In this document: in pieces, positions 22,003 to 31,881 of the stretch
How positions within the stretch are numbered: the first letter of the stretch is position 1
How the letters are laid out: every line of letters starts with the position of its first letter
Origin: Leptobrachium leishanense
Lineage: Eukaryota > Chordata > Amphibia > Anura > Megophryidae
NCBI GenBank assembly: GCA_009667805.1
Contig: CM019070.1
Span: 56,610,735-56,674,734 of the forward strand
Length of the DNA stretch: 64,000 nucleotides
Reading direction: 5' to 3'
Notes under the pieces: model-generated
Told to the model about the DNA's origin: nothing
The model's database searches: none
Seen by the model: the letters and a program-made list of their open reading frames with translations, nothing else
Made by a program: the position numbers and the translations under genes

Positions 22003-22130
22003 GAATGTGACCCTTTATGTCCTAATGTTTAATTCTAGGAACTGATCAGTAAGCTTCCAGACCTGAGGAAGAGAGTAATACTCACGAGAGCTCATTTTAA
22101 ATGTTACTGTTATGATAATAATAATGCACT
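22003..22130 (+). mobile_element. Retroelement 3' tail, inverted arm 2
   Basis: ATGTGACCCTTTATGTCC, then CCAGACCTGAGGAAGAGAG, is the inverse of arm 1 at 19846-19982. The gypsy LTR begins shortly after it. Confidence 0.65.
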
Positions 22131-22153
22131 ACGTATGTATACTCGTGATATGC

Positions 22154-23089
22154 TGTAAGGGTTCGTGTTATAGAAGCGGTTGTGGCTGTGGAGCTCAGGA
22201 GGTGTGTTGGTGAGTCTGGATGCGATAAGGTGTATGGTAAATAACGTAAAGGTTTTAGTACCTGGCCAGGTTTGGTTGAGAGAGAGTCGTCGATGATAGG
22301 CTGGCTGGGCGGTTCGGTGTGATACAGGCGAGAGCAGGCCGAGCGTCGTTGTTGATACAAGCCGGGGTTCGGTCACACGGTGAAAGCAGGTAGAGCGTCG
22401 TCGTTGATACTAGCCGGGGTTCGGTACACGGTGAAAGCAGGCAGAGCGTCGTCGTTGATACTAGCCGGGGTTCGGTACACGATGAAAGCAGGCAGAGCGT
22501 CGTCGTTGATACTAGCGGGGGGTTCGTACACGGTGAAAGCAAGCAGAACGTCGTCGTTGATACAAGCCGGGGTTCGGTACACGGTGAAGACAAGCAGAAC
22601 GTCGTCGTTGATACAAGCCGGGGTTCGGTACACGGTGAAAACAGGCAGAGATATCTTTTAGACAGGTGTGCTCAGGTAAGGGAGGTTTACAGGTGAGGAG
22701 GAACAGGAGGATGGAATAAGAGAGAATGAGTCTGAGAGGTTGGTGTTTAAATAGGGCGCCTGTGGGAATTGGGCCAAGGGAGAGGTGTATCTGGTTGCCT
22801 GGGGATACTGGGTTTGGTTTGGTTGGGGGCGCCATCTTGGAAAACCCACGGACGCCGAGATGCGAGGAGACTGGTGCCGGAGAGCAAGCGCTGGGGAAGG
22901 ACTCGGCGGTGCCCGGGGGCGCGCAGCCGATCGAGTGGGTCCCTGGCATGGAGCACCGACGCTGGGGCCATGGCGCTGCAGGGACAGCCCTCACCACCAG
23001 TAAGGAAGCCGCCGGGGGTCCGGAACCGCGGCAGGCGAGGCGCGGGCGCGACCGGCAGTGGGTGAGTCAGTGTCCGGCGGGGCCTGATA
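22154..23089 (-). repeat. 3' LTR of the gypsy element
   Basis: It starts (on +) TGTAAGGGTTCGTGTTA and ends GGGGCCTGATA. It contains about six 51-bp tandem units (22330-22650) and a GC-rich block holding GGCGCCATCTTGG. It pairs with 27402-28325. Confidence 0.85.
22330..22650. repeat. 51-bp tandem repeat in the 3' LTR
   Basis: The unit contains GCCGGGGTTCGGTACACGG and AGCGTCGTCGTTGATAC. Units at 22381 and 22432 fix the period at 51. Since 51 is divisible by three, the array opens frames on both strands that are not genes. Confidence 0.9.
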
Positions 23090-23918
23090 GTACCCCCTTC
23101 TTAGGACGACCCCTCTGGGGGCGTAACGGGCCAGGCTTGGAAGGGTGTAGGGAGTGGAAGGCTCGTACCCGAGAAGGGGCATGGACTTGAGTCGCGGGTT
23201 CCCATGAATTTTCCTCGGGTCCATATCCCTTCCATTGGATGAGGTACTCTAATTTTTTGTAGCGAAAACGGGAATCGAGAATACGTTGGACTTCGAATTC
23301 CTTAAGACCCTCTATGGTGATTGGGTCTGGAGGAGGGGGTGAGCGTTGGGGAAAGTGGTCCTCTGTCCAGGGCTTTAGAAGGGAAACATGGAAAACCGGA
23401 TGTATTTTAAACGAGGGAGGGAGTTGGAGGCGGACAGCGACAGGGGAGATGATGGAGACGATGGGATAGGGACCTATGTATTTGGGACCTAATTTCTTTG
23501 TGGGACACGACAGTTTGAGATTTTTTGTAGATAGCCATACTTTCTGTGATGGTTGGTAAGCAGGGGCTGCTTTGATGATGTCGGTCATATTTTTTGTAGG
23601 TGTTTTGGGATTCTGATAGGGTGTTCTTCGCGAGGATGAACCCTTGTTGTAGCTTCTGAATATGGTCGTTGACCAGAGGTAAGGGACTCCGGGGGGAGTG
23701 TCTGGAAGGACTGAGGGATGAAACCCATAGTTAGTGTAAAAAGGGGATTGTTTGGTAGAGGTGTGTATTTGAGAATTGTATGCAAATTCCGCTGTGGTGA
23801 GGAGGTCGGACCAATCGTCTTGTAGGTACGAAGTATAGCAACGTAAGTATTGTTCCAAGGTTTGGTTCGTTCTTTCGGTCTGCCCATTGGAGTGGGGGTG
23901 AAGGCAGTGGACAGACAA
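23067..23918 (-). pseudogene. gypsy integrase C-terminus with chromodomain
   Basis: This 283-residue frame continues the integrase from HPHSNGQTERTNQ, which carries the third catalytic acid (E of the QTERTN motif), through LTTAEFAYNS. It then ends in a chromodomain (EVQRILDSRFRYKKLEYLIQ, KGYGPEENSWEP). Chromodomains steer integration to particular chromatin in chromoviruses. The frame is offset by one base from the upstream polymerase frame; a missing base near 23.90 kb explains it. The stop lies about 22 bases inside the 3' LTR, and the residues KKG before it are encoded by the polypurine tract. Confidence 0.85.
23090..23104 (-). promoter_or_regulatory. Polypurine tract for plus-strand priming
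   Basis: The reverse strand reads AAGAAGGGGGTAC directly before the 3' LTR, where plus-strand DNA synthesis of LTR retrotransposons is primed. Confidence 0.7.
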
Positions 23919-25648
23919 ACGGATATGTGTAGTAGTGTACAGAAGGCTTTCCAGAACCTTGAGGTAAATTGGGGGCCACGATCTGAGATGATGGTTTCTG
24001 GGGTGCCATGGAGCCTGAAAACATGATGAAAAAAAAGGTTGGCGGTGTCCTTGGCGGAGGGTGATCCTTGAGTAGGGATAAAGTGGGCCATTTTGGACAG
24101 TCGGTCTACTACCACCATGATAGTGGTATGTTTTCGGGACGGGGGAAGGTCGACGATGAAGTCAACGGAAACACTAGACCATGGGCGAAGCGGGACTGGT
24201 AATGGTTGGAGGAGTCCTGTTACTTTCGTTCTAGGGACTTTACAACGGTTACAGATGTCGCATGTCTTGACGTATTTCTGAACGTCTAGGGAGACGGAGG
24301 GCCACCAAAAATGTCGAAGGACGAGGTCTAGTGTCTTTCTGATACCTCCGTGTCCTGCTGTGGGGGCGTCGTGATTGAGGTGTAGGATTTCCAATCGTTT
24401 GGCCGGAGGTATGAACAAGCGTCCGGAGTTGCGGGGCGAGGAGGTGCCACGGTCTTGGAGGTTTTTAAGAAGGTGGGTCTGAGTGGCCAGGAAATGTCCC
24501 TGATGTAGAACGGTGTCTTCCTCGTCCATGGATGTTGGGGTTTCGTCTGACAGGCGGGAAAGGGCGTCGGCCTTTCCGTTTTTGCTTCCTGGGCGATAAG
24601 TTATGTGAAACGAAAAACGAGAGAAAAACAGGGCCCAGCGGGCTAGCCTCGGACAGAGCCGACGTGCCGATCTCAAGTATTCTAGATTTTTATGATCTGT
24701 GAAGATGGTTGTGGGGTGAAGGGTGCCTTCCAGGAGGTGTCTCCATTCTTCGAGGGCGTTTTTTATGGCCAAGAGTTCCCTATCGCCTACGCTGTAGTTG
24801 ACTTCAGCTGGTGATAGTTTGCGGGAAAAAAAAGCTACAGGGTGTAGACGATCATTGTTTTCGTCTCGCTGAGAGAGGATGGCTCCGGTGGCGATCCCTG
24901 AGGCATCCACTTCCAGAGAATAGGGTTTAGAGGGATCAGGTAGCAGCAGGATGGGTGCGGTGGTGAAGCGGGTACGTAGGTCGTCGAACGCCTTTTGGGT
25001 TCCTTCGGTCCATAGGAAGGGGGTGTTTTTCCTGGTCAATTGGGTGAGAGGCTGGGCAAACCTGGAAAAGTTACGAATGAATTTGCGATAAAAATTTGCA
25101 AATCCAATAAAGCTTTGTACTTCTTTTTTTGTACGAGGGCGAGGCCATTTGGTGATGGCTTCGATTTTCCGAGGGTCCATTTCTATATGACCCGGGGTGA
25201 TTATGAACCCTAGAAATTCGATTCGCGGAGTGTTGAAAATACATTTTTCGAGCTTAGCGTACAGGTTGTGGGAGCGTAGGCGGGCAAGGACGGTATTAAC
25301 ATGTTGGTAGTGTTGTGGCAAGGACTCGGAGTAGATAAGAATATCGTCCAGGTAGGCGACTACGTATACATCCAGTATATCGCGTAGGATATCGTTTATG
25401 AAGTGTTGGAAAGCAGCTGGGGCGTTGCATAGCCCATATGGCATAACAAGATATTCGAAATGGCCATATCTTGTGCGGAAGGCTGTCTTCCACTCATCCC
25501 CTTCGCGCACGCGCAGTAAATTGTACGCCCCCCTAAGGTCGAGTTTCGTGAAAACGGTGGCCGTTTTTAGCTGGTCAAGGAGTTCGGGTATAAGTGGTAG
25601 GGGATACTTGTTCTTTACGGTGATTTTGTTTAGTTCTCGATAGTCCAC
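23585..25648 (-). pseudogene. gypsy polymerase: reverse transcriptase, RNase H, integrase
   Basis: The 687-residue frame begins within the reverse transcriptase at DYRELNKITVKNKYPLPLI. It carries the active site YLDDILIYS, the RNase H region (SLEVDASG, GDRELLAI, FTDHKNLEYL) and the integrase zinc site (H-N-H followed by TCDICNRCK). The integrase core follows with VDFIVDLPPS and ISDRGPQFTS. After AFTPTP the frame is out of register and its last ~50 residues are nonsense. The correct register continues in the 23067-23918 frame. Upstream, the reverse transcriptase start is in another register (25677-27377). Confidence 0.9.
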
Positions 25649-25676
25649 GCACGGGCGAAGACCCCCATCCTTCTTT

Positions 25677-27377
25677 TCAACAATAAAAGATGCCTGCTCC
25701 CGCGGGGGAAGAGGAGGGTCGGATAAAGTTCTTCTCTAGATTTTCCTGAATATATCCTTTTAGTACCCGTAGTTCGGGTCCCGACAACGGGTAAATGCAG
25801 CCATAGGGTATGGCAGCTCCAGGAAGGAGGTCAATGGGGCAGTCGTATATACGAGGAGGGGGGAGTTTTTCTACTCCTTTCTTGCAGAAGACGTCTGCAT
25901 AGTTCGCGTATGCTTGTGGTAGGGTCACTTGGGTGGTTCTCAGGTTCTGGTCAAGAATGGATAGGATGGTACCTGTGGTGTGTACGAGACAATGAGCCCT
26001 GCAGTGGGGAGAGGAGAAGGTAAGTCGACTAGTGGTCCAGGAGATTGTGGGGTCGTGTTTTACCAACCAGGGTAACCCTAGGATGATGGGAAATAGGGGT
26101 GATGTGACCAGATCGAATCGTAAGGTTTCTTTGTGTCGGTCACCTATATATATCGTAAGAGATATGGTTTCGGTAGTGACCGGACCGGATATCAAGGGAG
26201 ATCCATCGACACTTTGAATGCTCAAGGGTTTAGCTTTATTTTGGTGAGGGATACAAAGAAGAGTAGCCAGAGTAGTGTCCATAAAGCAGCCACTCGCGCC
26301 GGAGTCGATCATAGCAGGAAGGGTCACTGAGCGTTCATCCCACTGTAATAGAATGAATACAGACAAATGTTGAGACTCGACCGGGTGTAGATCTCCTAGG
26401 CGCGGATCATCGGGTATTTTATGGTCGTTACCTTGATGGAGTTTGATCTTATCGGGGCATTCACGGGCAATGTGGTTGGGTTTACCACAGTAGAGACACA
26501 GATGGTGGTTCCGTCGTCTTGCAAGTTCTTCAGGCGGTAGGTGCCCCTTTACTAGTCCGATTTGCATGGCTTCTCCGAAAGGTGACGAGGTAGCAGGAGG
26601 GGAGGTGACGGGAGTGGGTGTGGAAAAGAAAGGTCGCCTTGTAGACGGAGTGGAGACTTGGGTGACTCGTTCTTTTTTCCGTTCTCGTAGGCGTCGGTCT
26701 ATGTTGGTAACCAGTTGTATGAGGGGTTCGAGGGAAAGAGGGGCTCGGACGTGGGATAGGTCATCCTTTATCTCGCTGGATAATCCGACCTTGAACTGAC
26801 TGACCAGTGCGGTTTCGTTCCAACCCGTCTCTATGGACAGAGTCTTGAATTCAGCAACATAGTCCTCCACCGGGCGTTTCCCCTTTTTCAGGTCTCGTAT
26901 GGAGGTTTGGGCTGACTCAAAACGATATGGGTCATCATACAAGTCATCCAGTGCTGTGATAAAGGCTTCCCAGGATACAAGAGCGGGATCGTTGCTGGTA
27001 ATGAGATGGTGAGCCCACAGTCTGGGTTCGCCTTGTAACAGCGATATCACTGTTTTGATTCTGATATCTTCGGAGTGGTAGGTTCGGGGTTTGAGGGAAA
27101 ACAGGAGTTGACAATCCGTAAGAAACACCCGATATTTGTTCCGGTCACCGGAAAATCGGTCTGGCAAAGGCACAAGAGGTTCAGGAGCCATAGCATCAAC
27201 CAAGGGTAGATGAGTTGGTAGGCTTGGGATGGGGAGGGGGGAGGTAGCGGCCATAAGGTCCGAGACCTGGTTCTGGAGTTGAGCCTGTCCGGTTTGTAGG
27301 CCTTGGACGGTCTGGTTTAGATTCCCGATCTGGCGGGACATTGTGTTGAGGGCTTCGGCTATATCCGCGAGGTCCAT
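25677..27377 (-). CDS. gypsy Gag-protease frame with start of reverse transcriptase
   Basis: It has 566 residues from ATG at 27375-27377, only 24 bases inside the 5' LTR. Residues 1-45 form a likely coiled coil. A Gag capsid-like region follows (about 75-235, RFSGDRNKYRVFLTDCQLLF). Then come a CCHC zinc knuckle (CLYCGKPNHIAREC), an aspartic protease with the active-site triad in MIDSGASG, and FPIILGLPWL. The last 80 residues are the connection to reverse transcriptase (YPLSGPELRVL, RPSSSPAG). There the frame breaks and stops 28 bases before the polymerase frame's first methionine. A one-base change near 25.69-25.72 kb would account for it. The frame itself is unbroken. Confidence 0.85.
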   Translation of the reverse strand: MDLADIAEALNTMSRQIGNLNQTVQGLQTGQAQLQNQVSDLMAATSPLPIPSLPTHLPLVDAMAPEPLVPLPDRFSGDRNKYRVFLTDCQLLFSLKPRTYHSEDIRIKTVISLLQGEPRLWAHHLITSNDPALVSWEAFITALDDLYDDPYRFESAQTSIRDLKKGKRPVEDYVAEFKTLSIETGWNETALVSQFKVGLSSEIKDDLSHVRAPLSLEPLIQLVTNIDRRLRERKKERVTQVSTPSTRRPFFSTPTPVTSPPATSSPFGEAMQIGLVKGHLPPEELARRRNHHLCLYCGKPNHIARECPDKIKLHQGNDHKIPDDPRLGDLHPVESQHLSVFILLQWDERSVTLPAMIDSGASGCFMDTTLATLLCIPHQNKAKPLSIQSVDGSPLISGPVTTETISLTIYIGDRHKETLRFDLVTSPLFPIILGLPWLVKHDPTISWTTSRLTFSSPHCRAHCLVHTTGTILSILDQNLRTTQVTLPQAYANYADVFCKKGVEKLPPPRIYDCPIDLLPGAAIPYGCIYPLSGPELRVLKGYIQENLEKNFIRPSSSPAGAGIFYC

Positions 27378-27401
27378 TCGGTAAATAGGCTTGGTTGTAT
27401 C

Positions 27402-28325
27402 TGTCAGGGTTCGTGTTAATGGAGCTCAGGATGCGGGACAAGCCGTTGTTGGGGTTGAGTCTGGATGCGATAAGGTGTATGGTAAATAACGTAAAGGTTT
27501 TAGTACCTGGCCGGGTTTGGTTGAAGAGAGTCGTCGATGATGCAGGCTGGGGTTCGGTACACGGTGATAGCAGGCCGAGCGTCGTTGTTGATACAAGCCG
27601 GGGTTCGGTACACGGTGAAAGCAGGTAGAGCGTCGTCGTTGATACTAGCCGGGGTTCGGTACACGGTGAAAGCAGGCAGAGCGTCGTCGTTGATACTAGC
27701 CGGGGTTCGGTACACGATGAAAGCAGGCAGAGCGTCGTCGTTGATACTAGCCGGGGTTCGGTACACGGTGAAAGCAAGCAGAACGTCGTCGTTGATACAA
27801 GCCGGGGTTCGGTACACGGTGAAGACAAGCAGAACGTCGTCGTTGATACAAGCCGGGGTTCGGTACACGGTGAAAACAGGCAGAGATATCTTTTAGACAG
27901 GTGTGCTCAGGTAAGGGAGGTTTACAGGGGAGTAACAGGACAACCAAGCAATGAGTCTTGGAGAGGTTGGTGTTTAAATAGGGCGCCTGTGGGAATTGGG
28001 CCAATCAGGGGAGAGGTGTATCTGGTTGCCTGGGGATACTGGGTTTTGGTTGGTTGGGGGCGCCATCTTGGAAAACCACGTGGACGCCGAGATGCGAGGA
28101 GACTGGTGCCGGAGAGCAAGCGCTGGGGAAGGACTCGGCGGTGCCGCGGGGGCGCGCAGCCGATCGAGTGGGTCCCTGGCATGGAGCACCGACGCTGGGG
28201 CCATGGCGCTGCAGGGACAGCCCTCACCACCAGTAAGGAAGCCGCCGGGGGTCCGGAACCGCGGCGCAGGGCGGAGGCCGGGCGACCGGCAGTGGGTGAG
28301 TCAGTGGGTCCGGCGGGGCCTGATA
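27402..28325 (-). repeat. 5' LTR of the gypsy element
   Basis: It starts (on +) TGTCAGGGTTCGTGTTA and ends GGGGCCTGATA. It carries the same 51-bp repeat (about 27545-27880) and the same GC-rich block as the 3' LTR. It differs from that LTR by short indels near both the start and 22700/27930. As the upstream LTR it would hold the element's promoter; no convincing TATA box was identified. Confidence 0.85.
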
Positions 28326-28333
28326 TATATATA

Positions 28334-28910
28334 TATATATATCCAAGGAAAGTGGCGGCACTCGATTTGAGAATTATAAAAAATCAAAAAAAGTTTATTT
28401 AATCATTTAAAATAAGACCGACGTTTCGGCCTCACAGGAGCCATTCTCAAGGTGTTATACATAGGAGTTGCATACGTTTAAATAAAAGCACACATAGTTG
28501 GAAAACCAATCAAAGAGGCTCGTTAGGGAAGAGGCACAGATGTTATCAATGCATAGTTAATAAAGTAATTAACATTCCCAAAAAGGTGTGTCACTTACAA
28601 GTGAACGTAAGACAGTCGCCTAGGCAACATATAAACAATGCACAATCTCTACGGAAGCCGCAGAGGAAAGAGAGTGAGCTTCCAAATTTAAAACCAAAAA
28701 AATATATATGTTTTTTAAGTGCACATTTGTAGACCTCTATTAATAACGTTTCAAACTACATCTTTCAAAAATGAGGAACCACAGGTGCAAATTAAAGTCA
28801 CAATGATTTCATAGGGTGCACGAGCATCTGACCTGTTAATTACAATATGTAAAGAATTCTAATTCTATTTCAATTCTAGAACATAAGGCCAATATGTTTG
28901 CTCATTTAAA
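28334..28910 (-). mobile_element. Retroelement 3' region with GAAACGTCGG tail
   Basis: The reverse strand reads CACCTTGAGAATGGCTCC, then GGCCGAAACGTCGGTC, AAATAAACTTTTTTTG and GAGTGCCGCCACTTTCC, then (TA)n. The CTTGAGAA...GAAACGTCGG pattern and a terminal (TA)n match the palindromes at 9750 and 60872. The upstream extent is uncertain. No coding frame. Confidence 0.55.
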
Positions 28911-30852
28911 CAATGTGCTATGAGTATTATCTAATTAAGTTCTGGGGTGCAGCTGTTTTCAGGAAACCTGTTTCATATAACCAATCTTGCTGCTCTAGAT
29001 GGTTCAGATTTTTTTTTTGAGATGCCAGGTGTGAACAACAAATTGTAATCGTTGTATAACAGCAAAAAAAATCAGCACCATTACACAATAGATATGTTGG
29101 TGCTGACAATATTTTAATCTAACAAACTAATTAAATATCGTCCATAACAAAGGTGAAAAGATCTTTTCTGCAAGGTCCTGCATTTTAAATTAATTTGGCG
29201 TCGAAGAGGGTAGATGCGGGAAAGTCTATATTGTTTCTGAAACTCGTTAATTGAAAAAGCACATTGTGCCTTTGGTTAATTTGAATCAGATGTCATAGTA
29301 AAAACAAGAGAACCTTTTGTTAATTATTATGAGCTTCCATTAACAGTTTTGTTGCACGTTGACAAACAACCAAATAGACTTAATATGTTGCTGTCTAACT
29401 TCTTCATTCTTTCCCAGAAGAACATGGCAAGAAACTAAAGACTAGACTATACACGTGCATTTATTCTGACCAATTGAAAGTCATCAAAATTTTGGTTGAT
29501 TTGTCCGAAATGCAAATCAATTAAAGGACACCTTGAATGAAACAAAAACCAAATCACTAGGGAACCAATTCAGTTTGTGCAATTTCTTAAAGTTCATGTT
29601 GGTAAAACTTGCTGGTGCATCACATTAATTTGAAGTCAGTGACTGGGTTACCCATTCCTTACCCACTAGGCATGGGTATGGGGTAAGCATAATAGCAGGT
29701 GAAGTGTTCGATCTCCTCTGATCTAACCTCTCAACCACTGGTCATTTGCGTGGTGTGTGGCACATAGTTGGGAAAAGAGGCCCCTTATCTTTGTGGACCA
29801 TGAGGGGGGGTTCAAAAAGTGCTCCCCTGCTGCCCACCCCTTTTCCAAATAAGTGCTCTACTACTGCAAGTGGGCAAGTTTATATGTGTGTGTTATCAAT
29901 TAATTTGCAAACAGATCTTCATTGTATTTAACCTACTGGGAGAATTTGTCCAACTGTCAGAAGACCTAAACCAGCAGTCCAACCAAATTCCAACGATTGG
30001 AAGCCACCAATTATGGGCCACATTTTTTGCCTGTGCATGTGTTCTAAACAGCACTAGTGAGTCTATAATTATAATGGAAATTACTAATTCAATTACATTT
30101 TCTACAATGGAGAGGCAATTAACTACACCACAGGATGTGTAGGATGACAAGTTGCATCATCTTTAGATATCAACTGTAGCAACATATTTATATATAAACA
30201 ATATGTAAGCAAAGTAAATCAAAGTTTTTTGAGCGAATAGCACTTCATGCTCGATTATGCGAGTAAATGTCAGAATTACTTTAGGTCTTGGTGTAACCAT
30301 ACTGGACAATCTTCAAGTTTTCAAGGAATATCCTTAATTTTCTTTGGAATGGTGTAATAATCCACATGTCATCAAAGAGAACTTTTATCTTGCAAGCCAT
30401 ATCCAATTCTGACTTCTATGACATCCATGCCAACAATCTGTGCCAGATCCTATTAGAAATGTATTACTTGAGTGAGGCAGAGATCCCTGAACCCTGGTAA
30501 AATCCAATGCATCTTAAAAATGAGATACTTCCTCTTATGTCACCAATTCTTTGATGGAGAACTATAGTTGGCCAGGTCACGGCTGAGACATTTTATTAGT
30601 AGAACCATATATATGTCCATAAACTTTACATTATAATGTAACTTTTTAGTTAAGGAAGGTAGCGCATCAATCCTCATTTTGGAAGTATTTTCAACTTTTA
30701 TTTAATATGTAATCATATGCAGTTATAGGGATACAGACGGTGTGCCAGTTGGCTGTATTGGTCCTGATTATCCACGTTTTAAGTCTGAGAGCTACATTGG
30801 TTTTTGTTTGGGTCAAGATAAAGAACATGAAAACTGACTGTGACGATAAAGA
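28911..30852. other. Unique AT-rich sequence, no gene seen
   Basis: No element ends. Several acceptor-like sites (for example TTCATTCTTTCCCAG at about 29416) are followed by early stops in all frames, so no exon is called. The stretch 29150-29620 could be conserved non-coding DNA. Confidence 0.45.
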
Positions 30853-31881
30853 GGGTTATTCAAAGAGTGCCAAAATAAATTTCAGTGCTCTTCCATACGG
30901 GAGTCGCTGAACACCAATGCCGACCGCCGCCGAACTGAAGAAAGAAATCCCACGGATTACTATTTTTAAAGAGAAAACAATATAAATGAATGAAAATGTA
31001 TGGAACTAATGAATAAGTTCTTAAAAACCATAGTAAAAAGGTCTGTTAGAGCAGTGGTCCTCAATAGTGATGAGCCAAACACCCCCGTGTTCGGTTCGCA
31101 TTCGAAGTCGAACAATTTCAAAAGTTCGAGTTTGAACTCGAACACGAACCGAACTCCATGCAAGTCAATGGGACTCGAAAGTTCGATTTTTAGAGTGCCC
31201 TCCAAGAGGGCATATATGCAAGATATTTGCCATAAAAGGTGTATGGGGGTCCGGGTAGTGCCCTGGGGGACAGGAAACAAGGACAAAAAGTTTTTAAAAA
31301 AACGTTTTTAAAGGAACAGTGAATTTTCCATGAAATAAAGGTTAAGAATAAAAACCAAAAATTCCTTATATCGTGCCTAGGAGGTCCCCATAACCTGCCT
31401 GTGAAGTGGCGGATTTGTAGGATGTATAGAGACATTTAAAAACAAAAAAATGACATTTCAAATGAGGGTAAATGCTTTTCCTTTAATCTATTCATAAACA
31501 ACTGCTTGGGGCGGCAGCCTGTATGAAAAGAGGAGACATTTTAGGACACGCAGAACAAGTTTAGTGATTTTTTTTGGCTAAATTATGGTGAAACTTATGC
31601 AGGCTTTGGATGAAAGTAACAATAGGTGCTTTAAAATTGGGCCTTTAGTGTCAGCAACAGTGCCGTCACACTGTAACCCCTCTGTGGTATTGTGGAAGAG
31701 TGCAGGGTTGGACCCTGCGGTCCAATATTAAAATGATATGAATCTGGTATAGGCGTCAGTGGCAGTGCACCCAAATATTAGGCCTCTGGTGCCAGCTAGT
31801 GCCTTCACAACGTAACCCCTCTGAGGTATTGTGGAAGAGTGCAGGGGTAGAGGTTTTGGTAATGCAGAAGAGATCCCCGGT

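Larger units (their letters stand above)
22154..28325 (-). mobile_element. Ty3/gypsy chromovirus-type retrotransposon, complete length but broken
   Basis: It is a 6.2-kb element with two LTRs, a Gag-protease frame, a polymerase frame and a C-terminal chromodomain, in the order protease, reverse transcriptase, RNase H, integrase that defines Ty3/gypsy. At least two single-base frame changes separate the frames (near 25.7 and 23.9 kb), so no full polyprotein can be made. The two LTRs differ by several indels, so the insertion is not very recent. Clean target duplications were not found: the right side is a (TA)n tract, the left side is not. Confidence 0.9.

Noticed and set aside
22003..22130. 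Hammerhead ribozyme: the tail contains CTGAGGA, a hairpin, then GAAA in the related arm, like the hammerhead core.
   Set aside because: No stem I pairing between the flanks and no proper stem III with a cleavage triplet could be drawn; the other tails read CTTGAGA rather than CTGANGA. Resemblance only.
22330..22650. CRISPR array suggested by regularly spaced repeats.
   Set aside because: The units are contiguous tandem repeats without unique spacers, in a eukaryotic LTR.
22255..22661. Repeat-rich protein frames on both strands, and the similar ones at 27196-27896.
   Set aside because: They come from the 51-bp LTR repeat, whose length keeps every frame open; there is no start, domain or splice context.
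22726..23190. 154-residue + strand frame through the GC-rich LTR block.
   Set aside because: It runs antisense to the gypsy element across the LTR edge; GC-rich DNA has few stops.
27378..27402. Standard tRNA primer-binding site downstream of the gypsy 5' LTR.
   Set aside because: The 24 bases between LTR and Gag do not show a recognisable match to the usual TGG-starting primer sites, so none is annotated.
29416..29480. Exon after the acceptor-like TTCATTCTTTCCCAG.
   Set aside because: Early stops occur and no donor lies at a plausible distance.
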